39,526 nucleotides of DNA from DASUDX01 sp036275365 (GTDB lineage: Bacteria > Pseudomonadota > Gammaproteobacteria > Nevskiales > Nevskiaceae): contig DASUDX010000118.1 in NCBI GenBank assembly GCA_036275365.1, forward strand, positions 1 through 39,526. The letters run 5' to 3'. Both the position numbers and the translations under genes were made by a program. Positions 9,272 to 18,058 of this stretch are shown here, piece after piece. The notes beneath the pieces are model-generated. The model made no database searches, was not told the DNA's origin, and saw nothing but the letters and a program-made list of their open reading frames with translations. Position 1 is the first letter of the stretch. The number at the start of each line of letters is the position of its first letter.

Positions 9272-10987
9272 ATGGCGAACAAGCAGGGATTGCTCGGTCT
9301 CAGCGCATTGGCGATGGGGCTTCTCGCCAGTCCGGCGGCGCTCGGCGCCGGCGAACCGGGCTGGTATGTCGGCGGCAGCGGGGCCTTCAGCAAGCTGGAA
9401 GATGCCGACAACCGCTCGCGCACCGAGGGCAGCGTGTCGCCGGGGACTCCGGGCTCCTGCACGATCGAGATCCCCGGCGTGCTGTGCGTGCTCCCCCAGC
9501 CGGGAGACCCGCCGGTGGTGACGCCCCCGGGCCCGCAGAACAGCCGCTTCACCTTCGACGACGGCTTTGCGGTGGGACTGACCTTCGGCTATGTGTTCGA
9601 AGGCGGCCTGCGCCCCGAACTGAGCCTCGGCTATGCCGAGAACGACATCGAGACGGTCGAGCTGCGCGAGGGGTTCCCCGAGCAGGGCACCTTCGCGGTC
9701 GATGACGCCCGCTACCAGGCGATCCGCCTGCTCGGCAATCTCTGGTACGACATCGACCTGACCGATTTCTACCCCTACTTCGGCGGCGGCCTGGGCCTGC
9801 AGCAGACCAAGCTCGACGGCGCCGGCAGCGCCGATGACACCACGGTGAGCTATCAGCTGGGCGCCGGCGTGGGCATTCCGCTGTCCGATCTCTGGACCCT
9901 GAGCGTCGACTACCGCTACCTGGTGGCCGACAACCCCGAGTTCCAGAACGACCAGAACCAGCCGCTGGAGAGCGAGTACAACAACCAGACGCTGGGCGTG
10001 GGCCTGCGCTACGCGCTGGGCACCGGCTTTGGCGGGGTGGACAGCGACGGTGATGGCGTGCCGGACCGCAAGGACCGCTGCCCCAACACGCCGAAGGGCG
10101 TGACCGTCTATGCCGATGGCTGCCCGACCGATCAGGACCAGGACGGCGTGCCGGACTACCAGGACAAGTGCCCCAACACGCCGCCGGGCACGGTGGTGAA
10201 CGAGGTCGGCTGCCCGGTGGACAGCGACGGCGATGGCGTGCCGGACTTCAAGGACGAGTGCCCCGGGACCCCGGCCGGCGTGCAGGTCAGCGCCAATGGC
10301 TGCCCGCTGGATGCCGACGGTGACGGCGTGCCCGACTACCTCGACCAGTGCCCGGACAGCCCGGCCGGTCAGGCCGTCAATGCCCAGGGCTGCCCGCTCA
10401 CCGACAGCGACGGCGATGGCGTGCCGGACAATGTCGACAAGTGCCCGGATTCGCCCAAGGGCCAGCCGGTGGGTCCGGATGGCTGCCCGCTGGATTCCGA
10501 TGGCGATGGCATCCCCGACTACCTCGACGAGTGCCCGAACACCCCGCCGGGTCTGAAGGTGCTGCCCGATGGCTGCGCCCCGGTGGGCGACTGCCGCAAG
10601 CCGCGCGGCAACGAGCCGGTGGACGCCCGCGGGTGCGCGCTGGACAAGCGCTTCATCCTGCGCGGGGTCAAGTTCGAGCTGGATTCGGACCGCCTCACCC
10701 CGCAGGCCCAGCTGATCCTCAACGATGTGGCCGACACCCTCGCGGCCTATCCGGAGCTGAAGGTGGATGTGGAAGGCCATACCGACAGCTCGGGTACCGA
10801 CGCCTACAACCTCGGCCTGTCCGAGCGGCGCTCGATCTCGGTGAAGACCTACCTGACCAGCCGCGGCGTCAAGGACGAGGCCCTGCGTCCGGTGGGCTAT
10901 GGCGAGGCCAACCCGATCGATAGCAACGACACCGAAGACGGCCGTGAGAACAACCGTCGCGTGGAGTTCAAGGTCACCGCGGGCTGA
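9272..10987 (+). CDS. OmpA-family porin with thrombospondin type-3 repeats
   Basis: The 571-residue product has a Sec signal peptide ending ALGA near residue 26. An OmpA-type beta-barrel domain follows (to about residue 255; GLGVGLRYALG-like last strand). Next are six calcium-binding TSP type-3 repeats of the form DSDGDGVPDxxDxCP plus one decayed copy. The protein ends with an OmpA_C peptidoglycan-binding domain (FELDSDRLTPQAQ, then VDVEGHTDSSGTDAYNLGLS and ENNRRVEF). It would anchor the outer membrane to peptidoglycan. I chose ATG 9272 because the signal peptide begins there; an upstream ATG at 9239 would add 11 polar residues. A strong terminator follows. Confidence 0.92.
   Translation: MANKQGLLGLSALAMGLLASPAALGAGEPGWYVGGSGAFSKLEDADNRSRTEGSVSPGTPGSCTIEIPGVLCVLPQPGDPPVVTPPGPQNSRFTFDDGFAVGLTFGYVFEGGLRPELSLGYAENDIETVELREGFPEQGTFAVDDARYQAIRLLGNLWYDIDLTDFYPYFGGGLGLQQTKLDGAGSADDTTVSYQLGAGVGIPLSDLWTLSVDYRYLVADNPEFQNDQNQPLESEYNNQTLGVGLRYALGTGFGGVDSDGDGVPDRKDRCPNTPKGVTVYADGCPTDQDQDGVPDYQDKCPNTPPGTVVNEVGCPVDSDGDGVPDFKDECPGTPAGVQVSANGCPLDADGDGVPDYLDQCPDSPAGQAVNAQGCPLTDSDGDGVPDNVDKCPDSPKGQPVGPDGCPLDSDGDGIPDYLDECPNTPPGLKVLPDGCAPVGDCRKPRGNEPVDARGCALDKRFILRGVKFELDSDRLTPQAQLILNDVADTLAAYPELKVDVEGHTDSSGTDAYNLGLSERRSISVKTYLTSRGVKDEALRPVGYGEANPIDSNDTEDGRENNRRVEFKVTAG
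10040..10581 (+). repeat. tandem TSP type-3 coding repeats
   Basis: Six units of about 78-84 nt encode Asp-rich calcium loops, each closed by two conserved cysteines (DxCP and GCP). The final GNEPVDARGCALD segment is a decayed unit leading into the OmpA_C domain. Unit number in such arrays often varies between strains. Confidence 0.85.
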
Positions 10988-11007
10988 GTCTGCGGCCGCG
11001 TCCGTGA

Positions 11008-11042
11008 AGCAGACACCCGGCTCCGGCCGGGTGTCTGCTTTT
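11008..11042 (+). terminator. rho-independent terminator of the OmpA gene
   Basis: A perfect 13-bp stem AGCAGACACCCGG / CCGGGTGTCTGCT with a 6-nt loop CTCCGG, followed by TTTT. It starts 20 nt after the stop codon. Confidence 0.9.
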
Positions 11043-11107
11043 CAGGCTCCGCGACCGGCCCTCGACAGCCGCCTGCACCGGCGCCGGCGCAGGGCAGGCT
11101 GGCAGTC

Positions 11108-11401
11108 ATGACTGCACCACCTGCGGGTTCGTCCTGCGCCCTCTGCGCGCGGACGGTCCGTCTGACCTTCCATCATCTGATTCCGCGGCGGCTGCACCGC
11201 CGCCCGGCCTTCCAGCGCCGCTATGGCCGCGAACAGCTGGCCCGCCAGGGCGTCTGGCTGTGCCGCAGCTGCCACGACGCGGTGCATCAGCATTTCGACG
11301 AGATGACCCTGGGCCGCGAGCTCAACACTCTGGAGGCCCTGCAGGCGCAGCCGGTGCTGCAGCGCCATGCCGCCTGGGCGGCCCGTCAGCGCGGCGCATG
11401 A
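11108..11401 (+). CDS. small HNH-type zinc protein
   Basis: The 97-residue product has two CxxC pairs (C10/C13 and C52/C55), a central HHLIPR with His 22-23, and a CHDAVHQHF segment with His 56 and 60. This is the zinc-finger HNH nuclease fold in its short, stand-alone form, found in many gammaproteobacteria as HNH family protein. Its cellular job is unknown; the missing phage or restriction context argues against a defence label. Its stop overlaps the start of the SprT-like gene as ATGA, so they are coupled. Confidence 0.75.
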   Translation: MTAPPAGSSCALCARTVRLTFHHLIPRRLHRRPAFQRRYGREQLARQGVWLCRSCHDAVHQHFDEMTLGRELNTLEALQAQPVLQRHAAWAARQRGA

Positions 11402-11946
11402 GGCGCGCGCCGGGGTTCTGGCAGCAGCGATTGACCGCGCCCTGGCAGGCGGTGCCGCTGTGCCGCGATGCGCGCGGCCAGGAATGGGAGGAAGGCGCGC
11501 AGGGTCGCGACCCGCGCAAGGTGCGCGCACGGGTCGAGCAGGCGGTCGATCACTGGATTGCCCAGGCCCGCCAGCTCCCCGGGCTGGACCGGCTGGCCGC
11601 GCCCCTGCCCCGCCCGCCCCTGCACTACGACCTGCGCGGCGAGGTGGCAGGGATGGCGGTCAGCGAGCGCCGGCCCGGCGAGACGCCGCGGCAGTGGATC
11701 CGCCTGCATCCGGAGCTGCTGCTGCGCTACCCGGTGCGGATGATCCAGCAGACCCTGCCCCATGAGATCGCGCACCTGGCGGTGGACTGGTATCTGCCGC
11801 GCGCCAGCGACGACCCGCACGGGCCGGAATGGATGGCGGTGATGGTCTACTTCGGCCGTCCGCCGCTGGTCTCGCACACCATGCAGATCCAGCCGCCGCG
11901 CCGCAGCCGGCGCCGCGATCCGCGCGCGCTCAGCCTGCCGCTGTAG
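11398..11946 (+). CDS. SprT-like zinc metalloprotein
   Basis: The 182-residue product carries the zinc protease motif HEIAH at residues 122-126 and a third ligand in the following PHGPEW segment (His 141), as in SprT-family domains. Bacterial SprT is poorly characterised; the eukaryotic relative Spartan cleaves DNA-protein crosslinks. The C-terminus is basic (PPRRSRRRD), which could favour nucleic acid binding. The usual SprT C-terminal zinc ribbon with CxxC is absent here. The start at 11398 is set by the ATGA overlap with the HNH gene. The end overlaps the convergent kinase gene by 17 nt. Confidence 0.8.
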   Translation: MRRAPGFWQQRLTAPWQAVPLCRDARGQEWEEGAQGRDPRKVRARVEQAVDHWIAQARQLPGLDRLAAPLPRPPLHYDLRGEVAGMAVSERRPGETPRQWIRLHPELLLRYPVRMIQQTLPHEIAHLAVDWYLPRASDDPHGPEWMAVMVYFGRPPLVSHTMQIQPPRRSRRRDPRALSLPL

Positions 11947-13240
11947 GCGGTGGCAGGGGGATGCCGGCGCCGGCCAGCAGCCCGCGCACCGGCACCCGGG
12001 CGCCCAGCGCGCGCAGCAGCCAGTAGTGGCCGCTCAGGGCGCGCAGCACGAACACCAGGTCGGTCACCGGCTTGAAGCTGAGGCTCAGGCCGATCTGGCG
12101 GCGCGCCGCGGCGCGCAAATCCTCGATGAAGGCGGGATCGGCGAAGTCGAAGGTCTCCGCCGCGGTCAGCCGCGCCAGCGCCAGCGTCCGCCACTCGGCG
12201 TAGAGCGGCTGCAGGCGGGCCAGCTCGGCGCGCTCGCTCAGGCCGCCCAGCGCCTCCAGCTCGGCGTGCAGGCGCGGCCAGTCCTCGGCGGCGGCGGCGG
12301 CGAGCAGGGCGCGGACCCCGGCCATCACCGCCGGTGGAATGCGCTTGACGCAGCCGTAGTCGTAGACGATCAGCTCGGGGCCGCTGCGGCGGAAGGCGAA
12401 GTTGCCGGCATGCGGATCGGCGTGGATCAGCCCGGCCTCGAACAGCTGCACGAGCAGCCAGCGGGCGAGGATCAGGCCCAGCGCGTCGCGCTCGGCCTGC
12501 GGCCAGTGACGGGCGGTGCCCAGCGCCTCGCCATCGAGCCGCTCCAGCACCAGCACGCCGTCGCTGCACAGCGACTCGACCGCCTGCGGATAGCGCACGC
12601 CGGGGCTCGCCGCGCCGTCGCGCAGGGCCTGCAGGTGGCGGCGCTCGGCGCGGTAATCGGTTTCCTCGGTCAGGCGCTGGCGCACCTCCTCCATCAGCCG
12701 GTCCAGCGCCTCGCCATCCAGCGGCAGCAGCTTGGACAGGCCGATCAGCCGGCGCAGATGGCTCAGATCGGAGGCCACCGCCGCCTCCACGCCGGGATAG
12801 CGGATCTTCACCACCACCTCGCGGCCATCGACCAGCCGCGCCGGATGGACCTGACCGATGCTGGCGGCGGCCAGCGCCTCGGGCTCTACGGTCTCCACCT
12901 CGGCCCAGCCGGCCGGGCCCCAGGCCGCATCCAGCCAGGGCGAGACGGTGGCCCACGGCAGCGGCTCGGCGGCACGCTGCAGCTTCTGCAGCTGCTCGGC
13001 CAGCGGCGGCGGCAGCAGATCGCTGTACTGCGAGGCGAGCTGGCCCAGCTTCATCGCCGCGCCGCGCAGATCGCCGAGGGTTTCGGTCCAGTCCTCGCCC
13101 ACCGCCTGCCAGTACGCCAGCCGGCGGCGGGTGGCGTCGCCCACTGGCAGCGCGCTCACCAGCCGCCGGCCGAGGGTGCGCGCACCGGCCCCGAACAGGC
13201 GGGCGGCCCGGCCGCCGGGCGTGGTGGTCTTGAGTCCCAT
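11930..13240 (-). CDS. ABC1/UbiB-like atypical kinase family protein
   Basis: The 436-residue product belongs to the ABC1/ADCK/UbiB family, atypical kinases linked to ubiquinone and lipid metabolism. It has the family-specific AAMKLGQLAS (KxGQ motif) near residue 64, an Ala-rich loop EALAAASIGQVHPA, the lysine strand VVVKIRYPG, the catalytic HADPHAGN near residue 270, and YDYG as the metal-binding DFG equivalent. UbiB itself has two C-terminal membrane helices; these are not evident, so it is more like the soluble Coq8/AarF side of the family. It follows the PepSY gene by 62 nt on the same strand and may belong to that transcript. Confidence 0.87.
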   Translation of the reverse strand: MGLKTTTPGGRAARLFGAGARTLGRRLVSALPVGDATRRRLAYWQAVGEDWTETLGDLRGAAMKLGQLASQYSDLLPPPLAEQLQKLQRAAEPLPWATVSPWLDAAWGPAGWAEVETVEPEALAAASIGQVHPARLVDGREVVVKIRYPGVEAAVASDLSHLRRLIGLSKLLPLDGEALDRLMEEVRQRLTEETDYRAERRHLQALRDGAASPGVRYPQAVESLCSDGVLVLERLDGEALGTARHWPQAERDALGLILARWLLVQLFEAGLIHADPHAGNFAFRRSGPELIVYDYGCVKRIPPAVMAGVRALLAAAAAEDWPRLHAELEALGGLSERAELARLQPLYAEWRTLALARLTAAETFDFADPAFIEDLRAAARRQIGLSLSFKPVTDLVFVLRALSGHYWLLRALGARVPVRGLLAGAGIPLPPPTAAG

Positions 13241-13302
13241 GTCCGGACTCTAAATCGCGGACGGCGCGCCGGCAGGGGGATCGACCGCCTGGCCGCAGGG
13301 CG

Positions 13303-14415
13303 TCAAGGCGCTGTCTGCCTTCGCCGTTGCCGCCACGGCCGCCGGCGCGCGCTGTGCCACCAGATCCGCAGCCCGCTCACCAGCAGCCAGGCCGGGGCCA
13401 GACCCGCCAGTGCCCACAGCAGCCGGCCGGGCTCGCCGAGCACCTCGCCCAGATGCAGCGGCAGCTGGGCGGCGAGGAAGCGCTCGGCGCGGTTGGCCGC
13501 GCGCGGATCGGTACGGGCCAGCACCGCGCCGCTGTAGCGGTCCAGCCACAGCCGGGTCTGGCCGCGGTGCAGCCACTCCCCGGGCTGGCGCAGGCGGATG
13601 CGGATGAAATCGGTCTCGGCAAACGCCGGGTTGATGAAGGTGATGCGGGCCTGCGGGTAATGCCGGTGGGCCAGCGCCACCGCCGCCTCGAGGCTCAGCG
13701 GCGGGCGGCCGGCGGCCGGTGCCGAGGACAGCCCGCTGGGAAAGGCCGCCACCGGGGCGAGAGGGCGCAGCAGGGCCTGGAAGGGTTGCGGAAACACCAG
13801 ATAGGCGCCGCTGAACCCCAGCACCATCAGCACCGCCCAGGGGTAGAGGCCGGCGGTGCGATGCTGGTCGAACTGCCGGCGCACGCCGTGGGCGCCGCGC
13901 TTCCAGGTCAGCACCACCCGCCAGTTGCCCTTGCGCGGCCAGCTCAGCCAGAGCCCGCTGAGCGCGGCCAGCAAGAGCCCGAAGCCGAGCACGCCCACCA
14001 GCAGAAAGCCTGGCCGGCCGGCCAGCAGCTGCACATGCAGCGCGCTGATCCAGGCCAGCAGATGGTCGTCGCCGCGCTCGGCAAGCCAGGCGCCGCTCTG
14101 CGGATGCAGGGCCGCCTCGCGGCTGGCCCCGCCCTCGCTGAAGTACAGCCGCAGCGGCTGGCGCGGGTCGGCCGGCAGGCCCAGCAGGGCCGATTCCATG
14201 CCGGGCCAGCGGCGGCGCGCAGCCTCGAGCACGGTCTGCAGCGCCGGCGCCTGACCCGGTGCCACATCGGCCAGGGGGGTGTGGAAGGCCGGGGCCAGCC
14301 AGGCGTCGAGCTCGGCCTCGTAGACCAGCACGCTGCCGCTGAGCCCGATCAGGGCGAGAAAGCCGCCGCCGATCAGGCCCAGCCAGCGGTGCAGGCGGCG
14401 CAGCAGACCGCGCAT
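13303..14415 (-). CDS. PepSY-associated membrane protein, probable iron uptake partner
   Basis: The 370-residue product has the PepSY_TM layout: an N-terminal helix (RLHRWLGLIGGGFLALIGLSGSVLVY), a pair of central helices around residues 140-165 and 190-215, and a last helix near residue 340. An RQFDQHRTAGLYPWA loop and two PepSY-like periplasmic regions lie between. Proteins of this type (for example FoxB/PiuB relatives) sit beside siderophore receptors and may reduce or release the iron. The start is 4 nt after the receptor stop, so the pair is one operon and should share the Fur-like control. Confidence 0.88.
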   Translation of the reverse strand: MRGLLRRLHRWLGLIGGGFLALIGLSGSVLVYEAELDAWLAPAFHTPLADVAPGQAPALQTVLEAARRRWPGMESALLGLPADPRQPLRLYFSEGGASREAALHPQSGAWLAERGDDHLLAWISALHVQLLAGRPGFLLVGVLGFGLLLAALSGLWLSWPRKGNWRVVLTWKRGAHGVRRQFDQHRTAGLYPWAVLMVLGFSGAYLVFPQPFQALLRPLAPVAAFPSGLSSAPAAGRPPLSLEAAVALAHRHYPQARITFINPAFAETDFIRIRLRQPGEWLHRGQTRLWLDRYSGAVLARTDPRAANRAERFLAAQLPLHLGEVLGEPGRLLWALAGLAPAWLLVSGLRIWWHSARRRPWRQRRRQTAP

Positions 14416-14419
14416 CGGC

Positions 14420-16621
14420 TCAGAACTCGCTGGCCACCGACAGAAACAGCTGGCGCGGGGTGGAGGTGCCCACCCGCACCGCCGCCAGGCTTTCCGAGGC
14501 CAGCGCCTGGGTCAGCCGGTAGTCGCGGTCCAGCGCATTGCGCAGGTTCAGCTGCACCTTCAGCCGGTCCCGCTTGTAGAAGGCGGTGGCGTCGAGCTGG
14601 GTCCAGCCGCCGTAGCGCGAGCGGTTCTCCAGCCCGATGAACACATCCGACTGGGCGAACAGCCCGCCGCCGAAACCGAGCCCGCGCAGCGCCCCGTCGC
14701 GGACCTCGCGGACCGCCCACAGGCTGCCGCTGTGCTCGGGAATGCCGGGCAGGCGGTTGCCTGCCGGCAGGCTGCCGCCGAAGGCATCGTTGTCGGTCTC
14801 ATTGTCCAGCCAGGCATAGCCGCCGATCAGGCGCCAGCCCGCCGGCAGTTCGCCGACCACCTGGGCATCGAGGCCGCGGGTGCGGGTCTGGCCCAGCGAG
14901 CGGTAGCGCGGGTCGTTGTCCGGGTCCGGCGAGGCCGGATCGAGCACCGCCTGGCCGCGCTGCTCGAGATCGAACAGCGCCGCGGTGAGCAGCAGGCGCT
15001 GCTCGAACCCCTCCATCTTCACCCCCAGCTCGTGCTGGCTGAGCGCCTCGGCATCCAGCAGGCGGCCCTGCAGATCGCTCAGGGTGGAGGGATAGAAGCC
15101 GCGGGCATGGCTGGCATACAGGCTCAGATGGGCCCGCGGCTGGTAGATCAGGCCCAGGCGCGGGCTGACCGCCTCGCTGCCCTGCCCGCTCAGCTCGTCC
15201 TCGAACTCGCTGTAGCCGGCACCGGCCAGCAGCACCCAGCGCTCGCCCAGGCGCACCAGATCCTGCAGGGAGACGGTGCGGTTGACCGCATCGGTGCGCA
15301 GGGCGAAGCGATCCGGCGCCAGCGTGACCTCGCGCGAGCTGTAGCTGCCGGTGCGGCTGTCGTAGCTGATGGTGCTGCCGCTCTGCGAATAGCCGTCGTT
15401 GCGCAGCTGGTCCTGGGCGATCGACAGCAGCACCTCGTGGCGGCTGGACCAGGGCCCGTCGAAGCGCAGCTGGTTGTCGAGGCGCAGATAGTCCGTGCGG
15501 CCCTCGCCGGCCTGGAAGCTGGCGCGGATCGCCACCGTGCCCTCGGCACTGACACTGCGCACGCTGGAATCGAACAGGGTCTTGTCCACCTCGGTGCGCG
15601 CCGCGCTCAGCCGCAGGGTCCAGTCGGGGGTCAGCGCCTGGCTCGCCTCCAGCGCGGCGCGGCGGTACTCGGACTCGGTGCGCTCGTTCCAGCCGGGGAT
15701 GCCGAGAAAGGTCTCGGGGCGGAGGAAGGCCGGGTAGACATAGCGGCCATCGTCGAGTTGCAGCAGGGCCTGGCCGCGGTCCTGGGTGTAGCGGTCGTCG
15801 ATCAGCGACACGCTGGCCAGCACCCGGGTGCCGGTGGCCGGCTGCCAGAGCAGGCTGGGGTTGAGCAGCAGGCGCTGGCGGGCGTCGAAGTCGCGGTAGC
15901 CCTCGGAATCCTGCCAGGCCAGCACGCCGCGCCCGGCGAGCTGGCGGTCGAGCAGCGGGCCGGTGGCGTCGAGTTCGAGCCGGTGGTAGTCGTCGCTGCC
16001 CTGCAGGTACTCGAGCTGCCGGGCGGGCTGGAAGCTCGGTTTCTTGGTGACATAGTTGATGATGCCGCCGGGCAGCCCCTGGCCCTGCAGAATCGCCGCC
16101 GGACCCTTGAGGATCTCGTAGCGCTCGATGTTGGCGGTCTCGGTGGTGGCGATGTTGGTGGCGTTGAACTGGTTGTTGAGGCGCGCACCGTCGATCAGCA
16201 GGTTCTGCGAGGCATCGAAACCGCGGATCGAGAACTTCTCCTCACCGCCATTGCCCTGCTTGAACTTGGTCACGCCGGCGACATTGCGCAGCGCGTCCTC
16301 GACAGTGTTGACCTGCTGGTCCTCGAGCAGGTCGCTGGGGATGGCGATGACCGAGAGCGGGGTCTCCAGGGTGTCGGCGGCAAAGCCCAGACCGGTCTCG
16401 GTCTGGGCCTCGTAGTAGCGGCGGACGAAGCCGGTGACGGTGAGCGGCTCCAGGGTCACCGCCTCGGCGCTGGCCGGGCTCGCCGGGGGCGCGGTCTGCT
16501 CGGTGGGTGCCGGCGCCGGCGCCTCGGGTGGCGGCGCCGCCAGCAGTGCCGCGGGCCAGAGGGCGAGCCCGCAGCAGGCGAGTCGGTGGAAACGGGGGGC
16601 GGACGAAGGCAGGGTCACCAC
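14420..16621 (-). CDS. TonB-dependent siderophore receptor
   Basis: The 733-residue product has a signal peptide (ALWPAALLAA), then a Pro/Ala-rich linker. A TonB box-like LEPLTVTG lies near residue 55, and the plug domain shows ALRNVAGVTKF and FSIRGFDASQNLLIDGAR. A 22-strand barrel ends in LFLSVASEF with terminal Phe. The plug motif YEILKGPAAILQGQGLPGGIINYVTKKP is broken here only for brevity: key parts are GPAAI and PGGIINYV, typical of siderophore receptors. The first codon is GTG, with a second GTG next; AGGAG precedes them. The substrate cannot be named. Confidence 0.93.
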   Translation of the reverse strand: MVTLPSSAPRFHRLACCGLALWPAALLAAPPPEAPAPAPTEQTAPPASPASAEAVTLEPLTVTGFVRRYYEAQTETGLGFAADTLETPLSVIAIPSDLLEDQQVNTVEDALRNVAGVTKFKQGNGGEEKFSIRGFDASQNLLIDGARLNNQFNATNIATTETANIERYEILKGPAAILQGQGLPGGIINYVTKKPSFQPARQLEYLQGSDDYHRLELDATGPLLDRQLAGRGVLAWQDSEGYRDFDARQRLLLNPSLLWQPATGTRVLASVSLIDDRYTQDRGQALLQLDDGRYVYPAFLRPETFLGIPGWNERTESEYRRAALEASQALTPDWTLRLSAARTEVDKTLFDSSVRSVSAEGTVAIRASFQAGEGRTDYLRLDNQLRFDGPWSSRHEVLLSIAQDQLRNDGYSQSGSTISYDSRTGSYSSREVTLAPDRFALRTDAVNRTVSLQDLVRLGERWVLLAGAGYSEFEDELSGQGSEAVSPRLGLIYQPRAHLSLYASHARGFYPSTLSDLQGRLLDAEALSQHELGVKMEGFEQRLLLTAALFDLEQRGQAVLDPASPDPDNDPRYRSLGQTRTRGLDAQVVGELPAGWRLIGGYAWLDNETDNDAFGGSLPAGNRLPGIPEHSGSLWAVREVRDGALRGLGFGGGLFAQSDVFIGLENRSRYGGWTQLDATAFYKRDRLKVQLNLRNALDRDYRLTQALASESLAAVRVGTSTPRQLFLSVASEF

Positions 16622-16655
16622 AGAGCTCCTGTTCTGAGAGTTTGAATCGTCCGTT

Positions 16656-16674
16656 AATGATAGTTGTTCTCATT
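16656..16674 (-). promoter_or_regulatory. Fur box upstream of the siderophore receptor
   Basis: On the minus strand AATGAGAACAACTATCATT agrees with the Fur form AATGAGAATCATTATCATT at 15 of 19 positions and has inverted AATGA/TCATT ends. It lies 35 nt before the start codon in the only strongly AT-rich patch for kilobases, so repression by Fur-iron is expected. Confidence 0.75.
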
Positions 16675-16843
16675 TATAAATGTCAGACTCTCCGTTCTGG
16701 TGAGGGGCAGGGGCAACAAGAGCCAACCGGCCGGATGCCGGCGGTGGGCGGCCCGGTGCGGTCTTGAGGGTGGCCGTGGGGCGGCGGCGCGCCCCCTCAC
16801 CCGCCCGCCGCTGGGGCGGGGGCCGGAGATCCGGCGGCCCGGA

Positions 16844-17725
16844 TCAGGGCAGCGGGCGCCGGCTGATCAGGCCGATGATCGGGGTGCCGTGGGCGCGCAG
16901 GGCCGGTTCGATCCGCCGGTGCAGGGCGTGGTAGCGGTAGAACGGCACCCGGGGAAACAGGTGATGCACGGAGTGCAGGTTCTGGCCCAGCCAGAACCAC
17001 TCGAAGGGCCGGAGCCAGGCCGGCAGGATCAGGCTGTTGGTGTTGCGGTAGCGCGCCGACTCCTCATAGGGCAGGTGCGGCCGGTAGGCAAACCAGTAGG
17101 CGGTGAAGAAGGCCCCGCCCAGATAGCCCAGCACCAGCAGCGCCAGCCCCTGCGGCCAGGGCGCGATCATCAGGAAGCCGGCCCGCCAGCCGATCGCCAG
17201 TGCCACCTCGGCGACATAGATCAGCCGCTCGCGGCGCGGCGCGGTGGCCCAGTGCCCGCGGAACAGAAAGATGTTCTGCACCCAGAGGAAGCGCAGGCCG
17301 CAGACGAAGAAGGCGAGCAGGCCCTCGCGCATGCCGCTGACCACATAGTCCGGATCCTTGTCCGGCTGGTTGGTGTAGCGGTGGTGGGTGAAGTGCTCCA
17401 CCGTGTGCGTCGAATAGGGCACGGTGATGATCGGCGCCACCAGATAGCCGCAGAGATCATTGACCCACTTCAGCCGCTCGTGGCGGCCGTGGATGTTGCC
17501 GTGGGCAGCCTCGTGCAGCGGGGTGTAGGACACATAGGTCAGCACCGCATAGGCGAGCACCGCGGCCCAGAACGGCATCAGGCCCTGGACGAACAGCAGC
17601 AGGTGGCCGATGAAGCCCGTCACCACCAGCGCCACCAGCACCACGGTGGGCCAGGCAAAGCCGCCGCTGTACTCGCGGGCGGTGGCGATGGCCTGCTGGT
17701 GAAGCGCACTCAGATCCGTGTGCAT
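16844..17725 (-). CDS. membrane fatty acid desaturase / hydroxylase family protein
   Basis: The 293-residue product is a di-iron membrane enzyme with four to five helices and three histidine boxes: HEAAH at 71-75, HFTHH at 111-115 and HSVHH at 251-255. The last box continues LFPRVPFYRYH; this HHLFPxxPxYRY form is shared by fatty acid desaturases and by CrtR-type carotene hydroxylases. No carotenoid gene is nearby, so a lipid desaturase is the simpler reading, but the substrate is open. It appears to be a single gene, with a tRNA on one side and the Fur-controlled receptor on the other. Confidence 0.85.
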   Translation of the reverse strand: MHTDLSALHQQAIATAREYSGGFAWPTVVLVALVVTGFIGHLLLFVQGLMPFWAAVLAYAVLTYVSYTPLHEAAHGNIHGRHERLKWVNDLCGYLVAPIITVPYSTHTVEHFTHHRYTNQPDKDPDYVVSGMREGLLAFFVCGLRFLWVQNIFLFRGHWATAPRRERLIYVAEVALAIGWRAGFLMIAPWPQGLALLVLGYLGGAFFTAYWFAYRPHLPYEESARYRNTNSLILPAWLRPFEWFWLGQNLHSVHHLFPRVPFYRYHALHRRIEPALRAHGTPIIGLISRRPLP

Positions 17726-17808
17726 GGGAAGCGTCCGGTTTGCGCGGGAGGCCTAGCTTAGCGCCCTGCCCCCTCGCCGGTAACGGCGGTCCGCGCCCGG
17801 TCCGGGAG

Positions 17809-17885
17809 TGGCGCGCCTGGAGGGAATCGAACCCCCAACCCCGGACTTAGAAGGTCCGTGCTCTATCCAGTTGAGCTACAGGCGC
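17809..17885 (-). tRNA. tRNA-Arg(TCT)
   Basis: A 77-nt cloverleaf with encoded CCA. The acceptor stem is GCGCCTG/CAGGCGC, the anticodon stem CGGAC/GTCCG with loop CTTCTAA (anticodon TCT, reading AGA and AGG), and the T arm GGGGG-TTCGATT-CCCTC. AGA is a rare codon in such a GC-rich genome. I saw no clear promoter or terminator next to it. Confidence 0.95.
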
Positions 17886-18058
17886 TCGAGGCGGGCTGGC
17901 ATGACCGGCCCGGGGGACGGCCACCGTCCGCGGGCGCACTTCCAACCGCCGGCCGCACGATGGCTGGTGACGCGCCGCGAACGCTAGCACAGGCCCAAAC
18001 GCCGGATGGCCATCGTGCGTTCACCGGGGACTCGGCGCGCCGGCCGGCCTGGCGAGGC

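Noticed and set aside
10040..10581. Evenly spaced direct repeats that could suggest a CRISPR array
   Set aside because: They are in frame, encode DxDGDGVPD calcium loops and lack constant repeat/variable spacer structure.
9245..10780. A 511-codon minus-strand open frame opposite the OmpA gene
   Set aside because: It mirrors the calcium-repeat DNA and has no domain of its own; the plus-strand reading is a clear porin.
11108..11946. A defence pair (HNH nuclease plus SprT-like protease)
   Set aside because: Both proteins are common housekeeping-type genes and no restriction, phage or toxin gene is nearby; the coupling alone is weak evidence.
14732..16645. A 637-codon plus-strand open frame opposite the siderophore receptor
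   Set aside because: It is Gln/His/Arg/Ala-rich with no recognisable domain and lies wholly opposite a clear receptor gene. High GC content keeps such shadow frames open.
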